Positions 33,589 to 42,395 of a stretch of 64,000 nt of DNA are shown here, one piece after another. Each line of letters begins with the position of its first letter. Position 1 is the stretch's first letter. The position numbers were made by a program, and so were the translations under genes. Source of the stretch: a virus; IMG/VR virus record IMGVR_UViG_3300033997_000310, positions 50,802 to 114,801 of that record; one strand, written 5' to 3'. The notes below the pieces were generated by a model. The model was given only the letters and a program-made list of their open reading frames with translations, ran no database searches and was not told the DNA's origin.

Positions 33589-34062
33589 TCAGGTTTTAGC
33601 TTGGTCCCGCACAGTCGCCCTAAACCAAGCCGTCACGCTCACATACCCGCAAACCTCCCGGCACGCAGCGGACCACACGCTTTTCCACCCCCGGTCTTGC
33701 TGCATCCTCACCGTCTCCCGGTGCAGCTCCGTGCCCTGCATGCGTTCCAGGAGGGCTTGTAGCCCAGCCGGGCCGGGCGTGATGGCCTCCAGCGCCGGGA
33801 CCGCATCCACGCGCTTCTGGCGCCTGCTTTTGGGCCTGCTGGACTTCGGACGGGCGCCGCTGGCCCCGATCATGCGCCGTATGTCGGACAGGGCATTCTT
33901 CACCCCGCGAAAGCTGTCCGACCCGCTGCTGGGCACGACGTAGAACTGCTCCTTGCCCTGGTGCGTGAAATAGATGCGCGGGTGGTTCTTGGACCGGACG
34001 ACGCGGCCCCGGATGCCGTGCCGCTCCAACTCGGCAAGCACGGCTTGGATTTGGTCGGTCAT
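33589..34062 (-). CDS. hypothetical protein with HicA-like N-terminal domain
   Basis: 157 residues. The first 65 (AELERHGIRGRVVRSKNHPR, then QFYVVPSSGSDSFRGVKNALSDIRRMIG) have the double-stranded RNA-binding-like HicA pattern: a GxH-like strand, VVP, then an S-x-x-R-G-x-x-N helix. The catalytic His typical of HicA is replaced by the NHPR context. A basic linker and a second helical domain follow. Likely nucleic-acid binding; a toxin role is not supported by a partner antitoxin. Confidence 0.45.
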   Translation of the reverse strand: MTDQIQAVLAELERHGIRGRVVRSKNHPRIYFTHQGKEQFYVVPSSGSDSFRGVKNALSDIRRMIGASGARPKSSRPKSRRQKRVDAVPALEAITPGPAGLQALLERMQGTELHRETVRMQQDRGWKSVWSAACREVCGYVSVTAWFRATVRDQAKT

Positions 34063-34070
34063 GCTGCACC

Positions 34071-34595
34071 TCAGAACGGGATCAAGTCGTCGTCGATCGC
34101 ATCGGTGGCCGGTGCGGGGCGCCCACCGCCACTCCCGCCGCCGCGCCCGCCTCTGTCGGCAGCATACCCACCACCGCTGCGTTGATTGCCGCCCCGCTGC
34201 CCGCCGCCATACCCCGCATCGCCCGGATCGTAGGCGTCACCGCCCTGGCTCTCGCGCCCGCCCAGCAGGAGGAGCTTGGCATCGAACTGCAGAACGACCT
34301 CTGTCGTGTACCGGTCCTGGCCCTGCTGGTCGGTCCACTTCCTCGTCTTCAGCTTGCCCTCGACCAGCAGCTTCGTGCCCTTTTTGACGAAGCGTTCGAT
34401 GACGCCCACCAGGCCCTCGTTCCAGACGACGACGTTATGCCAGTCGGTGGATTCCTTCTTTTCGCCGCTCCTGTCCTTCCACGTCTCCGTGGTGGCGACG
34501 CTGAATGTGGCGACCTTCTGGCCGCCCTGGGTATTCCGGATTTCGGGATCCTTCCCGACATTTCCGATCAGGGTGACGCGATTGAGTGATGACAT
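34071..34595 (-). CDS. ssb: single-stranded DNA-binding protein
   Basis: 174 residues. The OB fold (LNRVTLIGNVGKDPEIR, TETWKDRSGEKKESTDWHNVVVW, VEGKLKTRKWTDQQGQ, listed as separate motifs within residues 4-105) is clear. A Gly/Arg-rich linker follows and the acidic tip DDDLIPF is the standard docking peptide for replication partners. It coats ssDNA during phage replication and RecT-mediated recombination. Confidence 0.95.
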   Translation of the reverse strand: MSSLNRVTLIGNVGKDPEIRNTQGGQKVATFSVATTETWKDRSGEKKESTDWHNVVVWNEGLVGVIERFVKKGTKLLVEGKLKTRKWTDQQGQDRYTTEVVLQFDAKLLLLGGRESQGGDAYDPGDAGYGGGQRGGNQRSGGGYAADRGGRGGGSGGGRPAPATDAIDDDLIPF

Positions 34596-34605
34596 GGTGT
34601 TCTCC

Positions 34606-34953
34606 TCAGTTGACGGTGGCAGCCTTCGCCTCTTGCGCCTCGCCAAGCGTGGGCAAGGGCAGGGCTGCAGTGCAGGTTTCGATGATGGCAGCCAGCAGAT
34701 CGTCACGATCCGCTTCGGGCTGTTCCAGCGCCTGACGGCAAACCTGGCGGATGGCGGCCAGGGACCGGAACATCTCGTTCGATCCGGCCATGAGTTGGGC
34801 CATCAGTTCGCCGTCAGGGACCATCGGCGCTATCTGGGCGACGACGGGCGCGTATTCGTGATCCATGCCCATCACGAACTTGCCCTTGGCCGCCATGTGC
34901 CCGTCTTTGGGCCTGCGCAGGGCATCGCGCCATTCGGTGGGGATCTTGGTCAC
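34606..34953 (-). CDS. hypothetical protein
   Basis: 115 residues, acidic and helical in the second half (MFRSLAAIRQVCRQALEQPEADRDDLLAAI). No family recognised. It overlaps the upstream gene by four bases and precedes ssb by 10 bases, so the three are probably co-transcribed. Confidence 0.4.
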   Translation of the reverse strand: MTKIPTEWRDALRRPKDGHMAAKGKFVMGMDHEYAPVVAQIAPMVPDGELMAQLMAGSNEMFRSLAAIRQVCRQALEQPEADRDDLLAAIIETCTAALPLPTLGEAQEAKAATVN

Positions 34954-36107
34954 TGCTTACCCTCCAGGCGGTCGGCTTCGGCGCGGGCGAGCGTTACGGC
35001 AGCATGGCCAATGCCGTAGCGCGCCTCAATAGCATCAGCATGCGCTCGCAGCGCCTTCGCCCCGGCCTGCGCTTCGGTGAGCAGCGGGGCCGGTGGGGCG
35101 GCGGCAACGGCATCGGAATAAGCAATAGCCAGTGAATAGATACGCTCGACTTCCTGCCCGGCGACATCGCACCACTGAACGCCGCTTCCCGCCCATGCCG
35201 CTTCATTCATTTCATCGGTCAGCGTCTCCGGCAGCAACCTGTACCCCGCCGGCACGACCGCTACGGGCCTTTCCGCAATCTCTTGCCGCAATTGATGCAC
35301 TACCGTGATTGCATCCGCAGCGGCCTTTTCCAACCCGTGCGCATCCTGGTAATGGCCGCCGTCGCCGTGGATCACGGCCAGCAGGTTGCCGACGGACCGC
35401 GGCACGACCTCCACGGGCGCGGGCTGATCTTTGCGCTCAATTGCTATGTCGATTTCGTGGCCCAGCATGAACAGGCCAAGATCGTTCAGCGCATCAGCCG
35501 GCCCGGACGGTTTAAGCGTCATGCCATCGCTTTGCGTCCACTTCAGTCGCCGAAGAATTGACAGCAGCCGGTGAAGACGGGCCGCGTGGCTTGGGTCAAT
35601 GGAAGCCGGCTTGACCCGCACGGCCCCGGCAAGCGCCGCATCCCGTTCGGCTTGCATTCCCGCAAGAAGTGCCTGCCCACGACCGTGCGCTTGCAAAAGC
35701 GCCGCGTCCCGTTCGGCGGTTAGACTCTCGACCTGGGCGCGCAGGGTTCCCAGTATGTCCGCCAGTTTATCGCCGGCATCTCGTAACACTTCTATGTCCC
35801 CGGAGTCCCTGGCTCCATAGTCAGGTGAGTTTTTAGCGCCATACCAAAGTGCGATCATGTCTTCCGCCGCCCGCTCCACCAGAATATGGTCCGGCACCAT
35901 CTTCCCGGCGTCGGGAGAAAGGTCATTGACCGGCTCGAATCGCCCATCATCGAATTCACCTGCTGGCCGGACGAAAACCCGCCCTTCGGCGTCGTCATAG
36001 ACCACGACGGCGGTCGCGGGGTAATCGGCCTCCATATGCCCGCGCGTGATGACGCGGTACAGGCCACCAGATTTCAGATGGCGATGGGTTGGCGCAAAAG
36101 TCAGCAT
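34950..36107 (-). CDS. hypothetical protein with DUF1653-like N-terminal domain
   Basis: 385 residues. Residues 5-60 (THRHLKSGGLYRV...ATAVVVYDDAEGRVFVRPAGEF, in two motifs) follow the small beta-barrel DUF1653 pattern. A coiled-coil segment (about 110-160) and helical C-terminal domains follow. The modular build is typical of phage early proteins of unknown function. Confidence 0.45.
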   Translation of the reverse strand: MLTFAPTHRHLKSGGLYRVITRGHMEADYPATAVVVYDDAEGRVFVRPAGEFDDGRFEPVNDLSPDAGKMVPDHILVERAAEDMIALWYGAKNSPDYGARDSGDIEVLRDAGDKLADILGTLRAQVESLTAERDAALLQAHGRGQALLAGMQAERDAALAGAVRVKPASIDPSHAARLHRLLSILRRLKWTQSDGMTLKPSGPADALNDLGLFMLGHEIDIAIERKDQPAPVEVVPRSVGNLLAVIHGDGGHYQDAHGLEKAAADAITVVHQLRQEIAERPVAVVPAGYRLLPETLTDEMNEAAWAGSGVQWCDVAGQEVERIYSLAIAYSDAVAAAPPAPLLTEAQAGAKALRAHADAIEARYGIGHAAVTLARAEADRLEGKQ

Positions 36108-36151
36108 GATGGTCTCGCAGGTGAGGGGTGGTCAGGCGGGGCGAGCCATGA

Positions 36152-37093
36152 TCAGCGCGCGAACCGCGCTTCATCCTCTGGCTTTTTGATCGGCCAGTTG
36201 CTGCCCTGAAAAAAGTAGAGCCCGATGCGCTCAAAGCTGATGCCGAAGGCGCGGAATGGCACAACGGCGCGAAAGGATTCCCCGCCGCTTTTCCACTTCC
36301 ACCGTACCCACAGTTCGGAGCCGTTGAGCGTGCCGCCGCTGGCCGGCGCCAGGAGTGTCGGCCTCCACAGCAGGCCACGGCGGATACGGTACTGCACGTC
36401 ACTGATCTCCCGCCGGAACCAGCGCCATGCACGATGCCAGCGCGGCTCGTGGTGCAGCATGGTGGCTGCCCATATCTGCACCGCTTCGTAGGCCCACCGG
36501 CCCTTGGGCGGATAGGACTCGTCGATCATGCTGTACCACTCGTCGATATCATCGAACATGCGGGCCATCTTGTCCGGGCACAAGTCGCCATCTTCACGCA
36601 GGCCCTTGGCGGCCTTCATCTGCACGGCGCCGCTACGGTGGTTGCCACTGCCCCACTCGTATTTCTCGACCAGTGCCTTCCAGATAGGCAGGTCTTCGTC
36701 CTTATCGCGCCACTTCATTTCGTCATCGGCCTGAGACAGGATGCGCTTGACGGTCTTTTCGCGGTCGAACTCGCGGCTGAGGTTGGACTTCTCCATCAGG
36801 TAACAGAAGTCAGCTCGGTGCGCCCACAGGATGGCATGCCAGAGGGTGGGGCAGGCCTGATAGTGCCGGAACACCACCGTGTCGAAGCCGCCATGCACCA
36901 TGATGCAGCCGGGCGTGTAGGTGATGCGGAATCCATCGCGATGGCCGTTGTAGACGCGCCATGTTCCGGGCGCGACTTTCTGCATGGTGGCGTCGGCATA
37001 AGAGGTGCGCGCCATCCTCGCGATATCCTGGTGATCCCCGTACTCGTTGATCGGCGGCATGATCGCCGGCCGCCGCCGGCGCAGCGCCATCAT
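36152..37093 (-). CDS. hypothetical protein
   Basis: 313 residues, Trp- and Arg-rich, with no recognised motif. Several HxxxC- and D/E-rich stretches could bind metal but no arrangement is diagnostic. It overlaps the HAD-like gene upstream by four bases. The first ATG codons are close together (residues 1, 2 and 12), leaving the start uncertain. Confidence 0.4.
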   Translation of the reverse strand: MMALRRRRPAIMPPINEYGDHQDIARMARTSYADATMQKVAPGTWRVYNGHRDGFRITYTPGCIMVHGGFDTVVFRHYQACPTLWHAILWAHRADFCYLMEKSNLSREFDREKTVKRILSQADDEMKWRDKDEDLPIWKALVEKYEWGSGNHRSGAVQMKAAKGLREDGDLCPDKMARMFDDIDEWYSMIDESYPPKGRWAYEAVQIWAATMLHHEPRWHRAWRWFRREISDVQYRIRRGLLWRPTLLAPASGGTLNGSELWVRWKWKSGGESFRAVVPFRAFGISFERIGLYFFQGSNWPIKKPEDEARFAR

Positions 37094-37497
37094 TGGTGGA
37101 TGTCCGGCGATTCCACGCCGGACAGGTTCTCGACCAACTGGCCGGTGTTGAACACGACCTGAACAGCTCGGTCGTCGTAGAGACGCAACATTGCTACGTC
37201 CTTCTGGTTGGTGACCGGCAGGCGGACGCCGAAATACTTCTCCGTCCAGTCCTGAATGATTCGCACCATGCGCTCGACGTCCTGGAGGATTTCGGCGCTT
37301 GGCAAGCCCATGGCCTTACTGCCGACGCCGCCATCGACGCGGGCCGTGAAGATGCGCACTTCCTGGCCATCGGCGATCCACTGGCGCACCCGGTCGGCCA
37401 TGGCCGGCACAGGCTCTCCGATGTGTTCCTCGCCTCGCCACACGTCATACTGTGCCAGCGTCCCGTCGAGATCGACGCCGATCCATCCGTTTTTCAT
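37090..37497 (-). CDS. HAD-superfamily phosphatase-like protein
   Basis: 135 residues. HAD motif I VDLDGTLA at 8-15, motif II in EVRIFTARV, and a later YDDRAVQV segment with a D for metal binding. It resembles short phage HAD hydrolases that act on nucleotides or polynucleotide ends. It lies 53 bp after the NAMPT-like gene, so a function in nucleotide or NAD+ metabolism with that pair is possible. Confidence 0.65.
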   Translation of the reverse strand: MKNGWIGVDLDGTLAQYDVWRGEEHIGEPVPAMADRVRQWIADGQEVRIFTARVDGGVGSKAMGLPSAEILQDVERMVRIIQDWTEKYFGVRLPVTNQKDVAMLRLYDDRAVQVVFNTGQLVENLSGVESPDIHQ

Positions 37498-37549
37498 GTA
37501 ATCCCCCGGTGGTGCCCGCCCAGCCGAAGCCGGGCGGGGGTGATGATGA

Positions 37550-39154
37550 TCAGAGATGTTCGGCCAGGGCGGCGCGGATGTCGGCCAGCGTCTGATGACG
37601 CTTCATCTGGCCATTCTCGAATACGACCTCCAGCACGCCGGCGTTGGCCTGCTCGCGCGTCTGCCGATCCAGCAGATGGAAGCCGAAGCCGGTCTTCTCG
37701 ACACGGATCAGGCCAGCGGCCGACTTCTTCACGCCACTGTCGGTCTTCGGGTCCTTCTGCAGGACGCGCTCCTCGCCGTTGACGACGCCATAGGTGGCCT
37801 TGATCGCCGTGCCGAAGGTATCGCGGGTGACGTACTGGTAGGTGTAACTGCCGATGCCCAGCACCACGTTCGTGCTGGCAAATCCCTTGGCGGCCAGGCG
37901 CTTCAAGATGCGCTCCGCCCGATCCAGGGTGATGCTGTCGCCGTAGATCAGGCCGACGTGGCTGTCCAACTGCCGGTGACCTGTGCTTGTCTCGGTGCCG
38001 CCGAACACGTCCCACAGGCACTGGATAGCGCCGCGCTGGGCCGGAGTTGGCTCCCATATCCGATGCGTCGAAATGCTGGGCCCGTGCGCGGCACCGGTGT
38101 TGTGGGCCTCGACTTTGTAGAAGTGGCCGTCCTGGTGGAACACATCCACCCCAGCCTGCAGCATGTCCATCAGGCTGACGAACTCGCTGCGATCCGGCAC
38201 GCCGCAGATGATGTCGACCGGGTCGCCGCTATCGGGCCGGAACACCACCTTGCCGTCGCGCGCCAGGATCTCATCCTTTAGCTTGACCGTGAACTCGGTC
38301 ATCACCTTCCAGAAATCCCAGGTGTCGCTGACGATGCTGACGATACCGGACGGGTAGGTGTGGATCAGGCGGCGGAAGGTTTCGACTTCGTCATCATGCC
38401 CGCCCATGCACATGACGCTGTGCTCCGTGGCCGGCACGGACCCGCCGACGAAGGTCTCGGCGCCGCTGTAATATTCCTCCAGGAAGTCGATGGCGGGGAT
38501 GGTATCGGTTCCGGTGAAGCTCAGCAGGTGGGCCGCGCCGCTCGACATGGCGTCGTGAATGCCGCTCATGCCCCGGAAGCTGAAATCGTGGCCCTGCCAC
38601 AGCGCGAAGGCGGGATCACCGCCGGTCTCGACCGCCATGCGATGGAACAGCCGGCGATACTCAAAGGCGGTAGTCGCCGTCGTCATCGGCTTCCACAGTT
38701 CGGCGCTCAGTTGCGTCTCGACATAGTTTGTCAGCCACGCGAAATCTGGGTGTGTGTTCTCGATCGTGAACATGGGCACGCGGATGTCGACGCGACTGCC
38801 TTCCGGCACGGCCTTGATGCGCAGCGGCAGATAGCCCAGGTCATGCAGCGCCGCGATGTGATCCGCGCCGACCGCTCCGGCGCCCAGATAGCCGTCCATG
38901 CGACGCGTGTAACGGGCGACGACCGTATCCCGAGACAAGCCGAAGAACGAGCGGTCCCAGGTGTCGATCAGGAGCCACTGACACACGGCCTGGAGACCGA
39001 AGAACACGACCTTGTGGTCGAAGTCAGACAGCATCTTGGCGTGCGCATCACCGCGGCACGTCCAGTTGCTGTAGACCAGTTGGGTGCCGGGCGGATACTG
39101 CTTGCGATGCCCGGTCTTATAGCCATCGGTGGCGTGGGGTGCGAAGATGTTCAT
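37550..39154 (-). CDS. nicotinamide phosphoribosyltransferase-like enzyme (NAMPT/Namat type)
   Basis: 534 residues. Family features: opening ATDGYKTGHRKQYPPGTQ, then GHDFSFRGMSG, TEHSVMCMGGHDDE, VSDTWDFWKV and VFRPDSGDP (the D-S-G-D-P loop binds the phosphoribosyl group), and the C-terminal NVVLGIGSYTYQYVTRDTFG. NAMPT makes NMN from nicotinamide; the phage homologue Namat instead joins nicotinamide to ADP-ribose pyrophosphate. It starts five bases after the Prs-like gene, and the pair matches the phage NAD+ reconstitution arrangement (NARP1). Which reaction it performs cannot be told from sequence. Confidence 0.8.
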   Translation of the reverse strand: MNIFAPHATDGYKTGHRKQYPPGTQLVYSNWTCRGDAHAKMLSDFDHKVVFFGLQAVCQWLLIDTWDRSFFGLSRDTVVARYTRRMDGYLGAGAVGADHIAALHDLGYLPLRIKAVPEGSRVDIRVPMFTIENTHPDFAWLTNYVETQLSAELWKPMTTATTAFEYRRLFHRMAVETGGDPAFALWQGHDFSFRGMSGIHDAMSSGAAHLLSFTGTDTIPAIDFLEEYYSGAETFVGGSVPATEHSVMCMGGHDDEVETFRRLIHTYPSGIVSIVSDTWDFWKVMTEFTVKLKDEILARDGKVVFRPDSGDPVDIICGVPDRSEFVSLMDMLQAGVDVFHQDGHFYKVEAHNTGAAHGPSISTHRIWEPTPAQRGAIQCLWDVFGGTETSTGHRQLDSHVGLIYGDSITLDRAERILKRLAAKGFASTNVVLGIGSYTYQYVTRDTFGTAIKATYGVVNGEERVLQKDPKTDSGVKKSAAGLIRVEKTGFGFHLLDRQTREQANAGVLEVVFENGQMKRHQTLADIRAALAEHL

Positions 39155-39159
39155 GGTGT

Positions 39160-39966
39160 TCAGGCCTTGATGATGGTGACGAAATCGCCCGGCACCTGGC
39201 CGAACGGGTTGGCGGTGTAGATATGATCGATGTGCTTGCTCAGCTCATCGAAGCCGGCACTGAAGATGCTGTGGGTGATGTAGAGCAGCACGCGACCATC
39301 GGTGAGCGGCTGCAGCACCTTCGCCAACTCGATGAAGGTGCGGCCGCCGTCACAGATATCGTCCACGACCAGGAAGTCAGCCTTGCCGACGTGCTCGCTG
39401 TACGCGACCGTGCCGGTGATGCTGCCGTCCCTCGGGTCACGCGTCTTGTCGGCGCGGACCATGGGACAGCCCAGCGCCTTGGCGATGCCGCTGACCTTCT
39501 TGATCGCGCCCGCGTCCGGCGCCACCAGCACGCAGTTGCCGACGTCCAGATAGCGCAGGAAGTCGAGTGCCGGCTTGTTGATGCACCGGTCCAGCAGCGC
39601 CGGACCAACATCGCTGTGGCAGTCCCAGACCGTCACGCTGGCATAGCGCTGCGCGTTGATCAGGTCGCACATCACCCGCAGCGACAGAGCCTCACCTGGC
39701 GCGCAGACGCGGTCCTGACGGGCATAGGGCAGATAGGGGCAGGTGAGATGGACCGGGATGTCTCCGAACTGGCGGCGGGCCGCATCGGTCAGCAGCAGCA
39801 GCCGCATGATGTCGGATGCGTCCGTCATCATCGCTGAGATGTACAGGTCCTTGGCAATGTGCCGGAAAGGAAACGGATTGATCCGGCAGTGAGCCTCACC
39901 GCCGCTGAAGTTGTGCCAGACCACGTCGGCGGCATAGATGTCGACGCAGAGGGTGATGTTACCCAT
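39160..39966 (-). CDS. ribose-phosphate pyrophosphokinase-like enzyme (Prs/Adps type)
   Basis: 268 residues, shorter than housekeeping Prs (about 315). Visible are the flexible loop PYLPYARQDRVCAPGEALSL, VAPDAGAIKKV, and the PRPP-binding loop FLVVDDICDGGRTF. Prs makes PRPP; the phage relative Adps pyrophosphorylates ADP-ribose, the product of NAD+-destroying defence enzymes. Gene order Prs-like then NAMPT-like, five bases apart, supports a paired pathway that rebuilds NAD+. Confidence 0.8.
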   Translation of the reverse strand: MGNITLCVDIYAADVVWHNFSGGEAHCRINPFPFRHIAKDLYISAMMTDASDIMRLLLLTDAARRQFGDIPVHLTCPYLPYARQDRVCAPGEALSLRVMCDLINAQRYASVTVWDCHSDVGPALLDRCINKPALDFLRYLDVGNCVLVAPDAGAIKKVSGIAKALGCPMVRADKTRDPRDGSITGTVAYSEHVGKADFLVVDDICDGGRTFIELAKVLQPLTDGRVLLYITHSIFSAGFDELSKHIDHIYTANPFGQVPGDFVTIIKA

Positions 39967-40014
39967 GGGGGACCTCCGGTGGTGTGGGCCAGGAGTTGGA
40001 CCTGACCCGTGGTG

Positions 40015-41805
40015 TCATGCCGCCTTGGCACCCATCTGCTTCATGGCATCGGCGCGGGTGTATGCCACCCCGTCGTCGAGCCAGTAGGTGGCCCCCATGC
40101 CAGCCGGCCCGATGTCAGGCACCTTGTCCGGCGTCGGCACCATCAGCGACACGATCCAGTGCAGGCCGGTCCCGTGCAGCATCTGGATGAAGTTGCCGCG
40201 CTCCTCAGCCGGGAGACGGTCGAAGTTGTCCACCACCACCAGGGCGGAGCCGTCCACCTTGGCGATGGCGGTCTGCATGATAATGCGGACCTTGGCGCGC
40301 TCGCCTTCCGACAGCAGGATGGACCGGCCGCCATATTCGATGCCCAGCTCATCGTTCAGCGTGACGGGCCGAACCTTCGCCGCCCGGCACAGCGGCGCCA
40401 GGACATCGCGGTTGAAGGCTTCGATGCCCTCCACCAGCTTCGTGCGGCGCACGCCCTTGTTCTCGTCCAGCAGCTCGACGATGCCGGCATTGACGACGAT
40501 GCTCTCGTGCTTGGCACGGGCCTCGTGGAACGCCTTGAACGCGGCCAGACGGTCGCGGGCGACGGTCATGGCGGCCTCGGCATCTGCCACAGACATGGTG
40601 CTGGCGGCTACAGCCTGCAGTTCGTTCAGGCGCGTCTGGGCAGCCCGTACGGACATGGCGTCGCGTTCGGCCACCTGCAGGGCATCGTAGGCATCGCGGA
40701 ACTCCTTGTCGGCGGCGGCGCGGTCCCGCTCGAAAGCCGCACGCGCGGCCTTGGCGGCTTCGATGGTGGCCTCGTCGATATGCTGCGCCTTCTCCAGGCG
40801 CGGCCCGGCCAGATCGGAGACAATGCTGACACTGCCGGCGCAGTGCGGGCAGGGCGTGCCACTGGACGGGATGGCCGGCGGCGTCTTGATCTTGAACGGC
40901 TGGTCTGCCTCGCGTGCCTTGTCCATGCGCCGCTTGGCAGTGACCAGGGTGCGCTCCAGATCGGGCAGGGCGTCGACCTTGGCCTTCAGTTCCGCGATGA
41001 TCGCCTCGGAAGCGCCTTCGGCCTTGGCGGCGGCGATCTTGGCGGCGTCGGCGCGATGCACAGCACCTTCCAGATCGGAAAGGCTGGTAGCAGCCAGTTC
41101 ATCATCCCAGATGGCCGGCTTCCACGATTCGGCCAACGCAGGCCCGTAATTGCCGCTGTGCCGCGTGATGGCCTTCCATTCGGCCTTCAGATCAACGCCC
41201 TTGGCGGCGGCGTCCTTGTGGGCGGTGTTCCAGCCCTTGTCGGTGATGGTTTTCCACAGCGATTTCAGAAGCCGATACAGGCCGCGGTCATTGTCATCGT
41301 CGTCATTCAGGCCGATGGTGCGCATGTCGGCAACGGCATCTATGTCAAGAGCTGCATCGCTCGGCTTGTGCAGATTGGCCTCCCGCAGAGCGGCCAGCAC
41401 GTCATCGCGCGTCGGTTCGATCTTCAGCAGCGGACCCAGGATGGCCGGGCGCTTCTTGGCATCAACCTCGGTGATGCATTCCAGGCCGGCGGCGAAGGCG
41501 GACACGGCCGGCGGCGAACCGCTGCCCTTCTCCAGCTTCATTTCGGCCTTGGGGTAGGCCACGGAGACGGCATATCCCTCGCCTTCCCAGCGGACGGAAC
41601 CTTTCTCCGCACCGCTCTTGACCAGGCGCAGGGCCTCACCCTTCTTCACCTCGCCAGTGGGCACGGTGTTACCCGTGACGGCGGCGCGCACGCACAGCAC
41701 GATGCTGCTCTTGCCCTGACCGCTGGTGCCGGCCAGGATGGCGCCACGGCTGACCTGGATATCGGCGGCGCGGCAGCCGCCCATGTTACTCACCTCGAAA
41801 CGCAT
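40015..41805 (-). CDS. Rad50/SbcC-like ATPase with zinc hook
   Basis: 596 residues from the ATG at 41805, preceded by AAAGGAG. Walker A AGTSGQGKSS near residue 26-35, coiled-coil arms, a central zinc hook CPHC (about 318), ABC signature LLSEGERAKV and Walker B ALVVVDNFDRL. Similar phage proteins act with nucleases in processing DNA ends. A RecB/Cas4-like exonuclease and RecT lie upstream in the same direction. No separate Mre11/SbcD-like nuclease is seen nearby. Confidence 0.75.
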   Translation of the reverse strand: MRFEVSNMGGCRAADIQVSRGAILAGTSGQGKSSIVLCVRAAVTGNTVPTGEVKKGEALRLVKSGAEKGSVRWEGEGYAVSVAYPKAEMKLEKGSGSPPAVSAFAAGLECITEVDAKKRPAILGPLLKIEPTRDDVLAALREANLHKPSDAALDIDAVADMRTIGLNDDDDNDRGLYRLLKSLWKTITDKGWNTAHKDAAAKGVDLKAEWKAITRHSGNYGPALAESWKPAIWDDELAATSLSDLEGAVHRADAAKIAAAKAEGASEAIIAELKAKVDALPDLERTLVTAKRRMDKAREADQPFKIKTPPAIPSSGTPCPHCAGSVSIVSDLAGPRLEKAQHIDEATIEAAKAARAAFERDRAAADKEFRDAYDALQVAERDAMSVRAAQTRLNELQAVAASTMSVADAEAAMTVARDRLAAFKAFHEARAKHESIVVNAGIVELLDENKGVRRTKLVEGIEAFNRDVLAPLCRAAKVRPVTLNDELGIEYGGRSILLSEGERAKVRIIMQTAIAKVDGSALVVVDNFDRLPAEERGNFIQMLHGTGLHWIVSLMVPTPDKVPDIGPAGMGATYWLDDGVAYTRADAMKQMGAKAA

Positions 41806-41816
41806 AGATGTCTCCT

Positions 41817-41826
41817 TTGCAGATGG
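41817..41826 (-). promoter_or_regulatory. CCATCTGCAA element upstream of the Rad50-like gene
   Basis: The - strand reads CCATCTGCAAAGGAGAC and then reaches the ATG, so the element abuts the ribosome-binding site. An operator-like half-palindrome AATGG-N7-ACATG lies just upstream at 41871-41887. Confidence 0.6.
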
Positions 41827-41923
41827 TGATGGAAGCCTATTCCCGATGATGGAAAAAGACAATAAGCAATAATGGGAAAATCACATGGAACGGGGCGCGC
41901 GAAACGCCCCGCGCCGATGGTGA

Positions 41924-42340
41924 TCAGGCAGCCTGCTTCTTGCCCAGACCGTAGCTCTTCGCCAGACCGGAACGCACGGCCGCATAGTTCGGGGCCGTCA
42001 TCGGATAATCCACGGGCAAGCCCCACTTGCGCCGGTATTCATCCGGCGTCATGCCAAGCTTCGCCAGATGCCGCTTGAGCATCTTCAGCTTCTTCCCGTC
42101 ATCCAGGCAGACGATGTAGTCCGGCGTCACCGACTTGCGGATCGGCACTGCGGGCTCCAGCTTGGCCGGCTCGGGCGGGCTGGTGGCGGCGGGCGGTTCC
42201 GAAGTCAGATCACTCAGCGTGGAATAAATGGTCTTCAGCAGGGCGGGCAGGTAGTCCATCGGCGTGTTGGCCGGATTGGCGGCGATGAACGCCGTGGCGA
42301 CAGCCGTAGTGCTGGCCAGCAACTCGGAGTGCGTATGCAT
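41924..42340 (-). CDS. MucR/Ros-family transcriptional regulator
   Basis: 138 residues. The C-terminal half carries the alphaproteobacterial Ros/MucR zinc-finger pattern (VTPDYIVCLDDGKKLKMLKRHL, given as residues 70-91, then LGMTPDEYRRKWGLPVDYPM and AVRSGLAKSYGLGKK). These proteins bind AT-rich DNA and silence or tune many host genes. A phage copy may control phage or host promoters. The N-terminal half is helical and Pro/Ala-rich. Confidence 0.9.
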   Translation of the reverse strand: MHTHSELLASTTAVATAFIAANPANTPMDYLPALLKTIYSTLSDLTSEPPAATSPPEPAKLEPAVPIRKSVTPDYIVCLDDGKKLKMLKRHLAKLGMTPDEYRRKWGLPVDYPMTAPNYAAVRSGLAKSYGLGKKQAA

Positions 42341-42366
42341 GCTCTTGTCCTTGGTTGGGAGTGGTG

Positions 42367-42391
42367 CAGCGGCGGTTGGGGCGCCGCTGCG
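42367..42391. terminator. GC-rich hairpin after recT
   Basis: GCAGCGGCG / CGCCGCTGC form a perfect 9-bp stem with a 7-base loop in the 55-bp gap between recT and the MucR gene. There is no T tract, so it may act as an attenuator or RNA-stability element rather than a full terminator. Similar hairpins occur in other gaps of the - strand operons. Confidence 0.5.
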
Positions 42392-42395
42392 TTGA

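Noticed and set aside
40009-41829. 606-residue + strand open frame
   Set aside because: Antisense to the Rad50-like ATPase, which has Walker and signature motifs.
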